DNA of 27,699 nucleotides. Source: Chara braunii (taxonomy: Eukaryota; Streptophyta; Charophyceae; Charales; Characeae). The position numbers and the translations under genes are program-made. The notes below the pieces were generated by a model. The model searched no databases. It had not been told where the DNA came from and worked only from the letters and a program-made list of their open reading frames with translations. Below are positions 1 to 10,050 of the stretch, in pieces. Numbering within the stretch: the stretch's first letter is position 1; every line of letters begins with the position of its first letter. Where the stretch lies: positions 285,233 through 312,931 of the forward strand of contig BFEA01000553.1 of NCBI GenBank assembly GCA_003427395.1, written 5' to 3'.

Positions 1-660
1 CCCCCCCCCCCCCTTTTCTGTTTGCAGCGGGGGGAGGATGTCTGATCTCTTCAGGAGGTAATCGTGCTATAATGGTGTAGAACTTCCAATTCGAAAAACT
101 CTAACGGCACAAAGTTTAAACTGTCAACAGCTTGGCATTGCAGGACCGTAAAGCTGTATAAAATTTGCAATGCTGTTGACGTCATCACCATTGCCCTGGG
201 CAACCAAATATTAGACGGTACGATGAAATTAGTACCGGCAGCGGCGGCAGGAAAATTCTTGTGGTTGGAACTTGGCAGTGTCCTGGTGTTATGCGAGCCT
301 GTGGTTCATGTTAGAGCGACCCCCATTACCGTCAGTCTTTTGAGCTCCCCCTCTAACCCCCTCCCCCCCCCCTTCCCCCACGTCCCCGTTCGTGTTAAAC
401 AACTATGTTTTGTTAGGCATTTGAAGCCCACCTGACGTCTTCAGCCTCCTATGCCGGAGGAGCCAGGCAAGGCAATAACCCAAAGGCCTAGAGATTTGAG
501 GAGAAGCATGAGCAGGTAAGCGCACTCGCAGCAGTGGAACTAGAGCTCCCGGGACAAACATCAACAGGAAATTCTGCCAAACTAGGTCAAAAATTAGGTC
601 AAGAATGCAGTTGAGCGATGCTAAGCCAAACTAGGTCAAAAATTATGCCAGAGCACTCCC
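1..660. other. No gene recognised; low-complexity start
   Basis: The window opens with a poly(C) run (1-13). The rest is unique-looking sequence with a C-rich patch near 350-375. No open frame here has a recognisable domain or a convincing exon structure. Confidence 0.5.
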
Positions 661-684
661 TGGAGTGAAGGGATCTTCTGTTTC

Positions 685-685
<1 letters not shown>

Positions 686-730
<45 letters not shown>
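686..730. repeat. (TTG)n microsatellite
   Basis: About fifteen uninterrupted TTG/GTT triplets. Read on the minus strand it gives a polyglutamine run in an open frame, but nothing else in that frame looks like a protein, so this is a simple repeat. Confidence 0.95.
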
Positions 731-731
<1 letters not shown>

Positions 732-1468
732 TTGGTGTTGTTTTTGGAGGGAAGTTGAACACTTATTTATAGAAAAATGCAGTTCCACCAAGAACGGGGT
801 CCTCACAATGTGCCCGGAACATCTAATGGGACCGCTATGCAACCATAGTTAAAACCAGGAGTTTGTAGCCCCGGGGGTAGAAGATGATTGACTGCAGTGC
901 TTAGGTAATGACACACACTCAGGCGAGGATCTGAGACACATGCTTCATTGGATTGTACATGGACGCTGGACTCTGTTTCCAGCTGTCCACAAATAGATGG
1001 TAGGATATAAGGTAGGACACAATACTACAAAGAAGCATACTACTCGGGACATGAGTCTGTCCTGGAGGTACAACCACAGTCCAGATAGGCACACTTACAG
1101 CAAACTCTTATTAAAAAAAAAAAAAAAAGTGTACCGAGTAACTGCTCAGTGTTCCAGTAGGATTGACAGGATGCTGGGACGATTCCAGCCCACCTCCCCC
1201 ACGTGCATACTAAACCTTCCACAATTTGATTGTTTTCATAGATGACAGTGTTCACACTGTAAACTACATTACGATCGATAGTTAATACCAAAAAAAACAA
1301 AAAAAACAATGGATAGTTAGTACAGATTACAGGCTTACTGACCTTTCACGAGCTTATTGTTCTCGTACCTGACATGGTTCACATTAAGCTGTATATTAAA
1401 TTATTAATTGCATATTTAAATGTACTTCACAGCCTGGGACACTGGACCCGATCCCGATTTCCAGCAAG

Positions 1469-1494
1469 TGTTGCTCCCCACCAATAGATGGAGC
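1469..1494 (+). repeat. 26-bp dispersed repeat, copy 1
   Basis: A 26-bp string beginning GTGTTGCTCCCC and ending AATAGATGGAGC recurs at 1847-1872 with one difference. Both copies contain a 5-bp inverted repeat (GCTCC...GGAGC). The second copy heads a poly(A)-tailed insertion, so this is probably the 3' part of a retroposon family. A partial match (AAATAGATGG) lies near 991. Confidence 0.6.
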
Positions 1495-1843
1495 CATCCC
1501 AGCACTGCGAGTGTTGTCTGATCATATCAGCACCCTTAGCAGCCGCTCGGGCTATTTCTTAAAAAATATATATACAGGAGTTCGTACCGGCCTAAGTTGA
1601 CGAAGCTATGCCTTCCAAGGCTCGCGAGCCTGCAACTGGTCCTTTTCAAATTGGCCTGCAATGTTACTTTGGTTTCCAGATGAGACCCGAATGGAAATGC
1701 TGTTACCGTTTATACCGCTGAGAGCGCTACTCAGGTTCGCGTGAACTGGTGGTTTTCGTGTTCTTTTTTCCTCCTTTTATGAACCATAAACATAATTTGG
1801 GAGACTACTATTTGGAGGGAGATGTAGTTTTGAGGTATATTGC

Positions 1844-1876
1844 AGGTGCTGCTCCCCACCAATAGATGGAGCTTGG

Positions 1877-1924
<48 letters not shown>

Positions 1925-1969
1925 AAGAAAGAAAGAAAGAACTTCAAATATTAAAAAAAACTTAAAAAG
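1844..1969 (+). mobile_element. Short poly(A)-tailed retroposon, 12-bp TSDs
   Basis: The insertion is bounded by two exact copies of GAGGTATATTGC (1832-1843 and 1970-1981). Between them lie about 35 bp of body, including the dispersed 26-bp repeat, then more than 40 A residues, an (AAAG)n stretch and an AT-rich trailer. A direct repeat flanking a poly(A) tail is the mark of target-primed reverse transcription by LINE machinery. The short body suggests severe 5' truncation. The source family is not recognised. Confidence 0.7.
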
Positions 1970-1981
1970 GAGGTATATTGC

Positions 1982-2980
1982 TGGAAACCAAGTCCAGCAT
2001 CCCGTTGCACAACTGTTCCAATCCAAGGCCCCACCAGCCTCCTTTTGTTTCTTTCCCTCCTTGTTCCAAGTTTAAATCCTTTGTGTCTTCTCATGTCAAT
2101 CTTACCAAAGCGTCATATTGTCTTGCTCTATGCCCTCCTTACAAACGGAAGCCAGGCCCCTGTTCGTCACTACCAACCCTCTTTGGTGTAGGCAGTAACA
2201 GATTCTTGAAGCCATGAACATACCAGGCCAGCGTCCGTTTGAATGAGGTGCTAGGGGCATGCGCTTCTCCTGCTGACATGTGTCCCCTACCTCCATCCAA
2301 TATAAGACCGTCAACTTTTTTCACAGTATGCTCCCCTCTTTTTCTATGTTTCACAAACACTTTTTTCACGAAATTCATCGAAACCTGTAAACGATGAATA
2401 GGCAGATGAGGAGGGACCGTTCTTCCCCTCGCCCCGCCCTATCCTTCCAAACCTAATTTCAGACATGACATATCATGCATAAGAGGTGAGGTGAGATCAT
2501 GGCACATACACGACCACAGGTCGAACTCCGGAATTAAAACTCGGTCAGACAGAACTATGACTAGAGAAAGTAGAAATGGCGCAAGAAAACCGTGTAAAAG
2601 GACTCGAGAATTGCCATTGCACTCCGCTTATTCTTTCGTCCTTTACTACTATGCCTTGGCTTCACCCACCTATTTCGAGATATAGGTCCCAATGCCGCAC
2701 CGTCATCACTTTGGCGAGATATGGCCCGCTGCCTCGTGGTCAATAATCGCATTTTTTTTATGAGATATGCCACTGGACATGTAAGAGTCATGAGAACATG
2801 ATTGTGTCACTGTTTCTTAGTGTGGAAAAAATGCCAAGTTTGTTTCTTCGGTAATACTTACGCTTGGTTCTTTGGCGAGAGTGTTTGCAAACAACATGCA
2901 CAAAGTTGTGAACATATGTGAAACTCCATGCCATGACAGATTATCGAGCATTTTGGAAACTCGTAGCAGTTCCCCAACAC
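1982..2980. other. No gene recognised
   Basis: Mixed-composition sequence with only short open frames on both strands, none with recognisable domains. No RNA gene, tail or strong inverted repeat was noticed. Confidence 0.4.
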
Positions 2981-2987
2981 AATGCAG

Positions 2988-3111
2988 TGGGCCTCGCTGC
3001 ACTACTCTCGAAATGTGCAAAACGAGAGTGAATCTTCCGATAGAATATGGAAAGATGCACCGCCATGATTTTTGTCTTTTGTGCATGTTGAGAGTAGCGC
3101 AGCGAGGCCCA
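2988..3111. mobile_element. MITE-like fold-back element, copy 1
   Basis: The sequence begins TGGGCCTCGCTGCACTACTC and ends with the near-reverse-complement AGAGTAGCGCAGCGAGGCCCA, giving terminal inverted repeats of about 24 bp with one or two mismatches. A nested inverted repeat (CTCTCG...CGAGAG) lies inside the left end. A roughly 95% identical copy in opposite orientation lies at 24904-25027. There is no coding capacity, so this is a non-autonomous element. No clear target-site duplication was found, so the superfamily is unassigned. Confidence 0.75.
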
Positions 3112-3188
3112 ATGTCACAAGAAAAGCTACAAAAATTAAAGGGAAAAAAAAAAATGTTGTCTGATTGAAGTTAAATTGAAGTTAAAAG

Positions 3189-3200
3189 AGCACTGGGTCT
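3189..3200 (+). repeat. Target-site duplication, 5' copy (U6 insertion)
   Basis: AGCACTGGGTCT, repeated exactly at 3338-3349 directly after the poly(A) tail of the U6 copy. Confidence 0.85.
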
Positions 3201-3337
3201 CGTCCTTCGGGACATCCGTTAAAATTGGAACGATACAGAGACTGAAGATTTGCATGGCCCCTGCGCTTTCAAGGATGACACGCATAAATCGAGAAATCGT
3301 CCAAATAAATATATATATATATATATAAAAAAAAAAA
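3201..3337 (+). pseudogene. U6 snRNA retropseudogene
   Basis: From 3202 the sequence follows plant U6 snRNA almost end to end: the 5' hairpin GTCCTTCGGGAC, TTAAAATTGGAACGATACAG, GCATGGCCCCTGCGC, AAGGATGACACGCATAAATC and the final GTCCAAAT. Differences include an extra CTG after ACAGAGA and about four extra bases (TTTC) after CTGCGC, both in functionally critical parts. A (TA)n stretch and poly(A) replace the oligo(T) pol III terminator. Exact 12-bp direct repeats flank the unit, so it is a reverse-transcribed insertion rather than a U6 gene. No upstream sequence element or TATA box at plant U6 spacing was noticed. Confidence 0.88.
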
Positions 3338-3349
3338 AGCACTGGGTCT
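3338..3349 (+). repeat. Target-site duplication, 3' copy (U6 insertion)
   Basis: Second exact copy of AGCACTGGGTCT, abutting the poly(A) end of the U6 retrocopy. Confidence 0.85.
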
Positions 3350-4440
3350 GGCTAAATGGGCCGACGTTACCGGGGGAATGATCTGGAGTGGTCCAATTGA
3401 TATCGGAGTCTTTCTTGAAACTGTTGGGCCTGTGTGGGAGGGGAGAGGAGGGGGCGGGGGGGGGGGGGGGGGAAAGGGGGGGGTCTCTTTTTGTTTTGCT
3501 TTTTCTATGTGGTACTCGACTTGGTTTCTTAATCAGTCGATTCGTACTTGATTGTTCTTTTTATATTTAGTCGCCCACGACGCATTTGGAATCACCTCCG
3601 CCTTAACATGATCCTCGATGGTTCCGGGTCTGGCCAGTGGATGAAACTATGGTAAGGTCTACGCCAATGCCAACATGGCTTTTACGGCTACAGGCACAAC
3701 ACCCATTTTGGTTTGAGCTTTATGGCTTCGTTTTCATTGCTTAATCATTAAACCACAAGTACTTGGCTCAGCTATAGGCCGTGGAAAAAAGTAGAGTACA
3801 AACGTTTCTAGGCTGATGAATTTGGGCGCTCATGTAGTGACCAGTGTATTTCCTAAAATCTTGGCTCGTTTACGGACACGACTTTAGGAAATACTGGTGG
3901 TTTAAGCCGTCGGTCTTGTTTCGGGGGTATCCATGTGTCGGTGCTTGATTGTTTGTGTGTAGATGTCATGCCGTAATATGTCTGATCATATGATTGTCTG
4001 GTCGTGTGGTCTTCATAATGGTTATTCTTTTTCCCACTCTTATCTATGTGTATGTTATTCATTTGGTCGACGGTTTGGTAAATGCTTGCCACTATCTTGT
4101 AGAGGCTATTGCAACCATCCCAACAAGACTGAGACACTTATTTGAGAAAAACGAAGGAGGCCTCAGGCCTGGGCCTGTGCATTTCCCAAAAAAAAAAAAA
4201 AAAAAGTTAGGGCCTGAAACGATGTCTTGCGCCTCAATCTTGGGTTTGCGACTCAGCATTGAAGCTTCTAAAAGGTAGACAAAAAAAAGGGGCATGGTCT
4301 TGAATCCTGGATCATGGTCCCACTTGCAACCGGGTAGGATAGAAAAGAGTTTGTGTGGCAGTTGAGTGAACAACAGTGAAGAAAGTAACCGCCACTTTTT
4401 TTTTTTTTTCAGGAATAAACTCGACTCCTATCAGCAGTGA
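3350..4440. other. No gene recognised; poly(G) and poly(A) tracts
   Basis: Contains a G-rich tract (about 3436-3483), an A19 run (about 4187-4205) and a poly(T) run (about 4398-4411). Open frames are short and without recognisable motifs. Confidence 0.4.
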
Positions 4441-4447
4441 TCCTGAC

Positions 4448-4483
4448 GCCCTCCATATATATACTCTGTGATTGAAGGAGGGC
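4448..4483. repeat. Inverted repeat, 7-bp stem
   Basis: GCCCTCC (4448-4454) and GGAGGGC (4477-4483) enclose an AT-rich 22-nt loop. It sits just before two tighter hairpins at 4547-4596. Confidence 0.6.
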
Positions 4484-4546
4484 TCCACCCAACGAGATAA
4501 TTGCACAACAGCAAATAAAATACATTACTGAAAATTCTTCTATCCA

Positions 4547-4596
4547 GTCGGCCTAAGGCCGACCCCACCCTCTTTTGGGGTTGACCACAACCCCAA
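4547..4596. repeat. Two adjacent perfect hairpins
   Basis: GTCGGCC-TAA-GGCCGAC (4547-4563) is a perfect 7-bp stem with a 3-nt loop. TTGGGGTTG-ACCA-CAACCCCAA (4575-4596) is a perfect 9-bp stem with a 4-nt loop. They resemble the tight hairpins seen in quantity at 8.2-13.8 kb. No oligo(T) follows, so they are not obvious terminators. Confidence 0.8.
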
Positions 4597-4619
4597 CCGA
4601 TTGAAAAGCTTCTGGCGGG

Positions 4620-5150
4620 AAGCTTTATTTGCACGGGCATGCCCAGTGTTAAGGAGAGGAGGAGGGGAACAAAGGTCTTCTTACTTTTTGGGGTAATACA
4701 GCACGTGGCCGATAGTGCGTGCCTGCCAGTAACACTATAATTACCATAACAGATTCTTTTGGAGATACCAAATCTTGGTCCTCTTCTGGTTCAGTGGGAT
4801 TTAAAGGATCTCGTCGTAGTTTCCTCGCATACAGCTCTCACGGAGGTCCTTAGTTAGCGACTGTAAGTAAGCCGGCAGAGGCTTGGCAACTGCCACCTCC
4901 GCTCGAATTCAGAGAGTTGCCAGCTCTCTTTTAAAGGTGCAGGAGTCTACTGAGTATCGCAGCATAGGCAGGCCTTGCATCCGGTTTCAATTGTTGTCCA
5001 TTTCGTGGGCAACGACCATTTCACGTCCTACGGTGTTTATAGGTCAGCGGGTGACACTAAGGTTGCGTTATCCACTGAGAAGCCTCCCCATAACCAAGTT
5101 ACTATGGTGTCTCCTACAACAGGTATTGCACTAGCTGAACTTGGCTGGGC
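4620..5150. other. No gene recognised
   Basis: Open frames of 68-83 codons occur at 4883-5181, but none carries a recognisable domain and they overlap each other in different frames, as expected by chance. Confidence 0.35.
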
Positions 5151-5158
5151 GGAATTCC

Positions 5159-5412
5159 CGTCAGATACATCCAAGGGTTAGGGAGAAGGGGAGAAGTGAG
5201 TTCGCCCCACTCAGGAGGGCATTTGCTGGGACATTTTCAACTCTGATCTGGTCCCAAAAGCCGTCAGATACATCCAGTCCAGCTCTGGCTGTAGTCGCCA
5301 TCAAATACATCGAGGACATCCAGGGAAATCCTCATGTAAATACGCCATAACTGTGGGCATACCCCCAAGAGGCCTTTGTCCTCTCTTCTGGTAATCGCGG
5401 TCAGATGCATCC
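5159..5412 (+). repeat. Four interspersed copies of a 14-bp motif
   Basis: GTCAGATACATCCA occurs at about 5160 and 5263, with variants ATCAAATACATCGA at about 5297 and GTCAGATGCATCCA at about 5399. The spacings are about 103, 34 and 102 bp, suggesting a decayed tandem array. Function unknown. Confidence 0.5.
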
Positions 5413-5473
5413 ACGCCGGATGGGAAGCGAAGTCCTACCCCGAGTATGACTCTGCCCAAACTGTGTAAACAGT

Positions 5474-5506
5474 TAAAAGATTAAAAGATTAAAAGATTAA
5501 AAGAAT
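5474..5506 (+). repeat. (ATTAAAAG)4 microsatellite
   Basis: Four consecutive copies of an 8-bp unit, the last with one change. Confidence 0.85.
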
Positions 5507-5796
5507 GGATTATCAGCCCTGGTTCCTATCACTGCTGTTCGATCCATGTTGCCTACCCAATGGTAGGGGCAATGGTCCTGAGTGCTGGTCACACTGAGGT
5601 AGGAGAGTGGGATAGGGGGTGCGCTAGGAGTATTGACGTGAGGCGTGAGGATGGGATGGGAGGTGGTCTCATATTCCAGGACACCCGTGGCTCACAGCTC
5701 CAAGTGATCACTGTGCGCTCAGTGACTGGCCTCTACAACACCTTGAACTTTTAGGGAAAAAGGGAAAAAAAAAGAAAAGAAAAAAGAAAAAAGAAA

Positions 5797-6060
5797 GGGA
5801 AAATTTGTCTGGCGCCCCTGTATTTTCCATTTATTTGCATCGCGCCCCTCCAGCATGCAAAATACCCTGCCGCGCCCCTCTGACCAGTAGTGAAATGTTT
5901 CATAAGCCCCTGGCGTCGTTTGGGCCTCACATCTTTTCGTAGTGCCCCTACCGGTACCCACAGAAAATTTGTGTCATGCCCCTACCGGATAGCCGTAGGG
6001 AAAATTTTCGATATGCCCCTACCGGTGTCGGCGCGAATACCCTTACAAGGGTATCCGCCC
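5797..6060 (-). repeat. AGGGGC-type minisatellite-like repeat
   Basis: On the minus strand about seven units begin with AGGGGC and are spaced roughly 30-50 bp apart. Several contain GGTAGGGGCAT followed by an AAATTTTC-like block. The last 83 bp (5797-5879) recur in inverted orientation at 14648-14730 with only a few mismatches. An A/G-rich tract (about 5755-5796) adjoins it. This is a dispersed repeat with an internal periodicity; I cannot assign it to a transposon class. Confidence 0.6.
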
Positions 6061-6850
6061 TGTTTTTTGCAGATGACAGGAAAAATGAGTTTGGTCGAAA
6101 TAAGCCGTGCGAGGTACGGCTGCGTCCGAGATCCGCCTTGGTCAAGTTAGGAGGCGTGTGGGCGCATAGTTTTAAGGCGCGCGTGTGATTTTCTGATTGA
6201 GTGGGCGGCCGGTCTGGTCGACCAACCCGGACCATGCTATGGGTTTGATTGAGGAACGGGAGCTCGTTTTGGTTAGCATGCGCAGCTGACAGTAGGACTG
6301 GCGCACAGGGTGGCGCGCGGGGCGGCCACGACGCGGTCTAAGTAAGCCGGCGCGGGTGCCTAGTGCTGGCACGCCGGTTGAAGGTAGGAAGAGAGGGCAT
6401 AGGCTGTTTTTCCCAGGCCTAGGCACTGCGCGGCACCACTTTTTATTGAAGTCCGCGCCCACCTTCCGACTTGGGCTTAGCCTTATAGGTTACGGTGTTG
6501 GATTATTGCTACGGAGGTTCAGGGATCGAGACCAGCGGGCGTCGGCACAGCAGCAGCGGAGCGTTGGGGAGATTGAGGGGTTGAGGGTCCCGTGGGACTA
6601 TCCCCCTTCGTTTTGTCGAGGGAGTTCGATCGCGGGCCCGTATGGTAGGGCCGAGGGGGTGCCGGTAAGACCCCGTTTGCTCTCGTTTTACGTTGCTGGG
6701 TGAGTTGATCCCGATTTTTCATTGAACCTTTTTATCTGGGCCCGGCGCCGGTACCAGGGCTGGCCGCAGTCCCAAAGAGCCAGCTCACCGGGTATATCTA
6801 TGAACTGCTACCTGGGGCCAGTCAAAGAAGAGTCGCAGGGCAGTGTCGCG
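6061..6850. other. No gene recognised; GC-rich
   Basis: GC-rich sequence with overlapping open frames on both strands (up to 115 codons). None has a recognisable motif. Such open frames are expected in GC-rich DNA because stop codons are AT-rich. Confidence 0.4.
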
Positions 6851-6855
6851 GCCAC

Positions 6856-6932
6856 GAGGGTTGGGGCATTCGTCAACAATAGGGACGGCGCAGGGAAGAA
6901 TTGCATGGCCCCTGCACAGGGATGATGCGCAA
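6856..6932 (+). repeat. Degenerate U6 snRNA-like unit I (GC-rich)
   Basis: The segment follows U6 order: a TTGGGGCATTCG 5' part, GCAGGGAAGAATT in place of the ACAGAGA region, an exact GCATGGCCCCTGC, then a GGGATGATGCGCA block. Many substitutions are toward G or C. It is the first of at least four such units in this region. Confidence 0.6.
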
Positions 6933-7073
6933 AGGCCCGGAACGGACCCGGACGCCGGCCGCGCCGGGTACATACAGGCTAGAGGGGGCGAGGGGCGGAC
7001 TGGGCTGCCCTACGGACGGATTCGCCCGGCAATTGTCGTGGTGTTAGCAAAGGGGGGCGCCGGCCGGTGCCAG

Positions 7074-7140
7074 GTCCTTCGGGGCATCTGTTAAAGTTGG
7101 ATCGACACGGAGAGAATTCGCATGGTCACGCCGGCGGGGG
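7074..7140 (+). repeat. Degenerate U6 snRNA-like unit II
   Basis: GTCCTTCGGGGCATCTGTTA, AAGTTGGATCGACACGGAGA and ATTCGCATGG follow U6 from its 5' hairpin to the GCATGG block; the 3' part is lost in GC-rich sequence. The preceding ~85 bp (including GGATTCGCCCGGC and GGGCGCCGGCCGGTGC) match the sequence before unit IV, so a larger unit of about 356 bp is repeated. Confidence 0.65.
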
Positions 7141-7252
7141 CCTGGTGAGTGTGATAGGCAAGGAGGATGGGTTCGGCCCCCTCCTCACTATCAGGCTGGA
7201 AGAAAAAGGGCCGAGCGGCCGTTGGCGCCGCCACGAGGCACTACCCGGGTCG

Positions 7253-7325
7253 AGTCCTTCGGGGCCCCCGTAAAGGTTTGGTGTGCAAAGGTATGGGAAG
7301 AACCCGGACACAGGGTGCGCCGGGT
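7253..7325 (+). repeat. Degenerate U6 snRNA-like unit III
   Basis: Begins GTCCTTCGGGGCCCCCGTAA and continues with an AAGGTTTGG block. Similarity to U6 fades after about 30 bp. It lies 178 bp after unit II and 178 bp before unit IV. Confidence 0.45.
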
Positions 7326-7429
7326 GCAAACGAACGAGAGGAGGCGAAGGAGGAGGTCGGGTTGCCCGAGGGTGGGATTCGCCCGGCGGCTTCCTGCCGC
7401 GATAGTAAACGGGCGCCGGCCGGTGCAAA

Positions 7430-7530
7430 GGTCCTTCGGGACGGCCGCGGAGATCGGAACAGTATAGGGAAAAAAAAAAAATGGCGTGTGCCGCTGCGCA
7501 CGGATGTCGCACATAAATCGTGGAAAGAGG
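7430..7530 (+). repeat. Degenerate U6 snRNA-like unit IV
   Basis: Begins GTCCTTCGGGACGGCCG, continues with GATCGGAACAGTATAGGG, has an internal A11 run at the position of the AGATTAGCATGG region, then CTGCGCACGGATGTCGCA and CATAAATCGTGGAAAG. It spans nearly the full length of U6, including the 3' part missing from units II and III. Confidence 0.65.
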
Positions 7531-8170
7531 AGTCGGGGGCCGGTTGCTATGTAGGCGGTGCTGCTCGACGACAACGTGGGACTGAACTGATTAGTGCGGA
7601 GCTGTGCTAGCAGGGGCTCCATTGACGACAACACGGCATAAAGAAGATGGACCCGTTCGGAAAGGGGGCCGGGTGCGTGTAGGAGATGGTAGCGAGGGGT
7701 GAGGGAAGTGGAGGTAAGAAGGAGGGAGGCGCGCCGGCTAGTGCAACGGGCGAAGAGCGACGAGCGGGACGGAGTGATCCTGGCCGGGTTCGGTGCCGGG
7801 GTGCACTCGAAACAGGCACGGGAGAGAAGTCGGTGCGGTGCGTGGCGGGGTGGATCGTAGGTGGAGACCGAACGAATCTTCAAGTTCCCGTATCCTAGCG
7901 GGAGATTCATTCCCGGAGTCAGCGGGCCGGGTGGATGAGCGAAGCGGGCAGTCGAAGGTGGGGGCAGGGTGCGAACGGGGAGTAGCGCGGCGGGCTAGAG
8001 TGACGGGCATAGTAAGGGGGGATGGACGAACCCGGACGATGAATCGTACCGGGTGCATACCCAGTGGAAGGGAGATATGGCCGAAACGGGGAGCTAGCGT
8101 TTCCGCCCGAATCGTGATGGGATCGAGCGGGAGGAAAGGCACAATGGGCATTTTTGGACGGGGCGAATCC
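7531..8170. other. GC-rich tract, possible further decayed U6-like units
   Basis: A weak U6-like stretch may exist near 7788-7835 (TTCGGTGCCGGGGTGC, then GGCACGGGAGAGAAG). A motif with ACCCGGACG and GCCGGGTGCAT recurs near 6944, 7302 and 8028. Long minus-strand open frames here (up to 239 codons) have no recognisable domain and are probably composition artefacts. Confidence 0.35.
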
Positions 8171-8205
8171 ACCTGCGGGGTTGGGTTCTAAAGCTGGTGA
8201 GCGAG

Positions 8206-8437
8206 CTTACTGCGATAGCAGTGAGAGATTATGCAAGGGGGTAGAACTTCGTTCTAAGCACGAATATGGCGGTGTATCCCTCCATGATCCGGCGCTAGAT
8301 TCATTCCGGTCCTGTTTCTCCTATTAATGGAATAGCGTGAGGCCAGCCGCCGGGCTAGAAACTTACCCACTTGGCTGAGGAACTTGTGTTGGAATACAAA
8401 CTGGGAAGCAGTGTATCTACCCACGTGCTACGGGTAG
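8206..8437. repeat. Cluster of short hairpins
   Basis: CTTACTGC-GATA-GCAGTGAG (8206-8225; 8 pairs, one G-T), TAGAAC-TTC-GTTCTA (8242-8256; 6 perfect pairs) and CTACCC...GGGTAG (8417-8437) lie within 230 bp. They mark the left edge of the hairpin-rich tract that reaches about 13.8 kb. Confidence 0.6.
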
Positions 8438-8439
8438 GT

Positions 8440-9670
8440 TCATCCTCAAGTTTAAAGGAACAACCGGCTCAAGGCTGCATCCCCCTCCATTCGCTTCCTT
8501 GCGGGGCTACGATCTTCGTCGTGCTGTTTATGGCTCATCTGAGTCGTGCCCCTTGCCTTGTGCACATGGCCGTTGCTGCTCCGCTTTCGCTTCGCGATCT
8601 GTGGTATAGTGAGTCTGAGTGGTATGAATCTGATTGGTATGGCGGCGAGAGGCCGGTGTGTGGCTGGTCTCGGTGACTGGAATGGTGAGGGGGCAGCCGG
8701 CTTGACTACCAACGGGAGTTGTAGCTACTGAGCTTCATCGCGGACAAGCTGCGTGCTTGCCAGGTACGGCGGTCGCGGGGCTCCAGTCAAAGAGCCGTGG
8801 CGCACTCCGTGTGGTTTGCTGGGGATGTTACGTGTTGGCTGTGCAGCACTGGGAATGGTTGTGCCCGAAGTCCCCCACTGAGCTCAACTCCCAACTTGTA
8901 GGCTGAGTAGACCTCAAAGGGGGTGCTCTGGTTGGCTGAGGCCAAGCTCGGCCCGTTGCAGCTGGTGATCCGGTGGGTGGATGCCAGCTCTAGACAGCGG
9001 CGCCGCAGTAGACTGCTCCGAGCTTGGTTCTACGTCCTGCTGGGAACCCCGTCATCTGCCCCGGCTGCACTTCTGTTTGCAAAAGAGTGTTGTTGCTGTC
9101 GAGGAGTGTAGACGGTGACTGTGTTCTTTCCTGGCAGCTGACAAGGCTGGGCCTCTCTGGAAGTTGCAGCTGGCGGCCGCAGGTTACTACAGGCTACGTT
9201 GGGGTTGATGTTATGGATTCATTCGCCCTGCCAAGCACTAGCAAGTTGCCGGACAGAACAGCGGCGTGGTATGACTGCGCAGTATGTGGCTATAACACCC
9301 TGCGGTTGCACGAGAGTGGTAGGCGTGTGAAGGCCGACCGAGATTTCGTGGAGTCATCGGCATCCCGAGTTGGTGTGTAACAGCGTTCGGCCTAAGAAGG
9401 GGGGGTGTTGGGGCTGAAGGAGTGGTCATCTTATATGAGGGGAGGTTGTTGCTATGGCTCAGGAGGCCGTCAAAGGGTTGACTGCGGTGTGTTGGTTTCA
9501 TCCTGATCAAGCGATTACTTTTTGGCCGCCATTGCGGGACCCTCAAGCGCTGAAGATTCGAAGGCCCTCTCCTGCGAGTCTGAGTGCACCTCTCTTGGAT
9601 CTGAGAGACTAAACCTTTCTACTTCTGCCCTTCTCACTCTAAGTCTAGTCTGGTGGTTCTGAGAGGAAGG
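8440..9670. other. No gene recognised
   Basis: Overlapping open frames (up to 118 codons) with no recognisable domain and no consistent splice structure. Scattered short inverted repeats occur, for example GGCTC...GAGCC near 8778. Confidence 0.35.
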
Positions 9671-9675
9671 TGGCA

Positions 9676-9730
9676 GGCGGGATTGCAACCTGTAATCCGC
9701 GCCAAGGCCTTTGTGGGAGGTTCGCCCCAC
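9676..9730. repeat. Two hairpins
   Basis: GGCGGGATT pairs with AATCCGCGCC (9676-9703, one bulge), and GTGGG pairs with CCCAC shortly after (about 9713-9730). Confidence 0.5.
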
Positions 9731-10050
9731 CGATTGCGGGAGCTCTGCCGGAACTAAGGAGAAGTCTTTGGAGGCAGGGAACTGAAAGGTAACCATTGCT
9801 TTCCCTCTATATACGTGGGTATAACCCCTACCTGTACGTCTTGCTACGTTTGACTGAGTATGCTGTATGCGCTCCTACTTTGACTTTGGTTTGACTGACA
9901 GGACACAACTCAGACTAAGTAAAGGGATGTGTGAGGAATCTCAGTTTCAGTTTTTGACTGCCTGAAAGCAGACTTGCTCAAAAAAGGGGGTTGCATCTGG
10001 GGAAGGGTGGGAGAAAGGTGGTTTTGCCTGAGACTGACAGGGTCCTATGG

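Noticed and set aside
1277-1323. GATAGTTARTAC repeat around an A-rich tract
   Set aside because: One mismatch, no body between the repeats; too weak to call an insertion.
4171-4216. Possible target duplication (GGGCCTG) around an A19 run
   Set aside because: Only 7 bp, and not positioned at a recognisable element edge.
7191-7910. 239-codon minus-strand open frame
   Set aside because: It lies over the U6-like GC-rich repeats, has no recognisable domain, and competing frames are open on both strands because the DNA is GC-rich.
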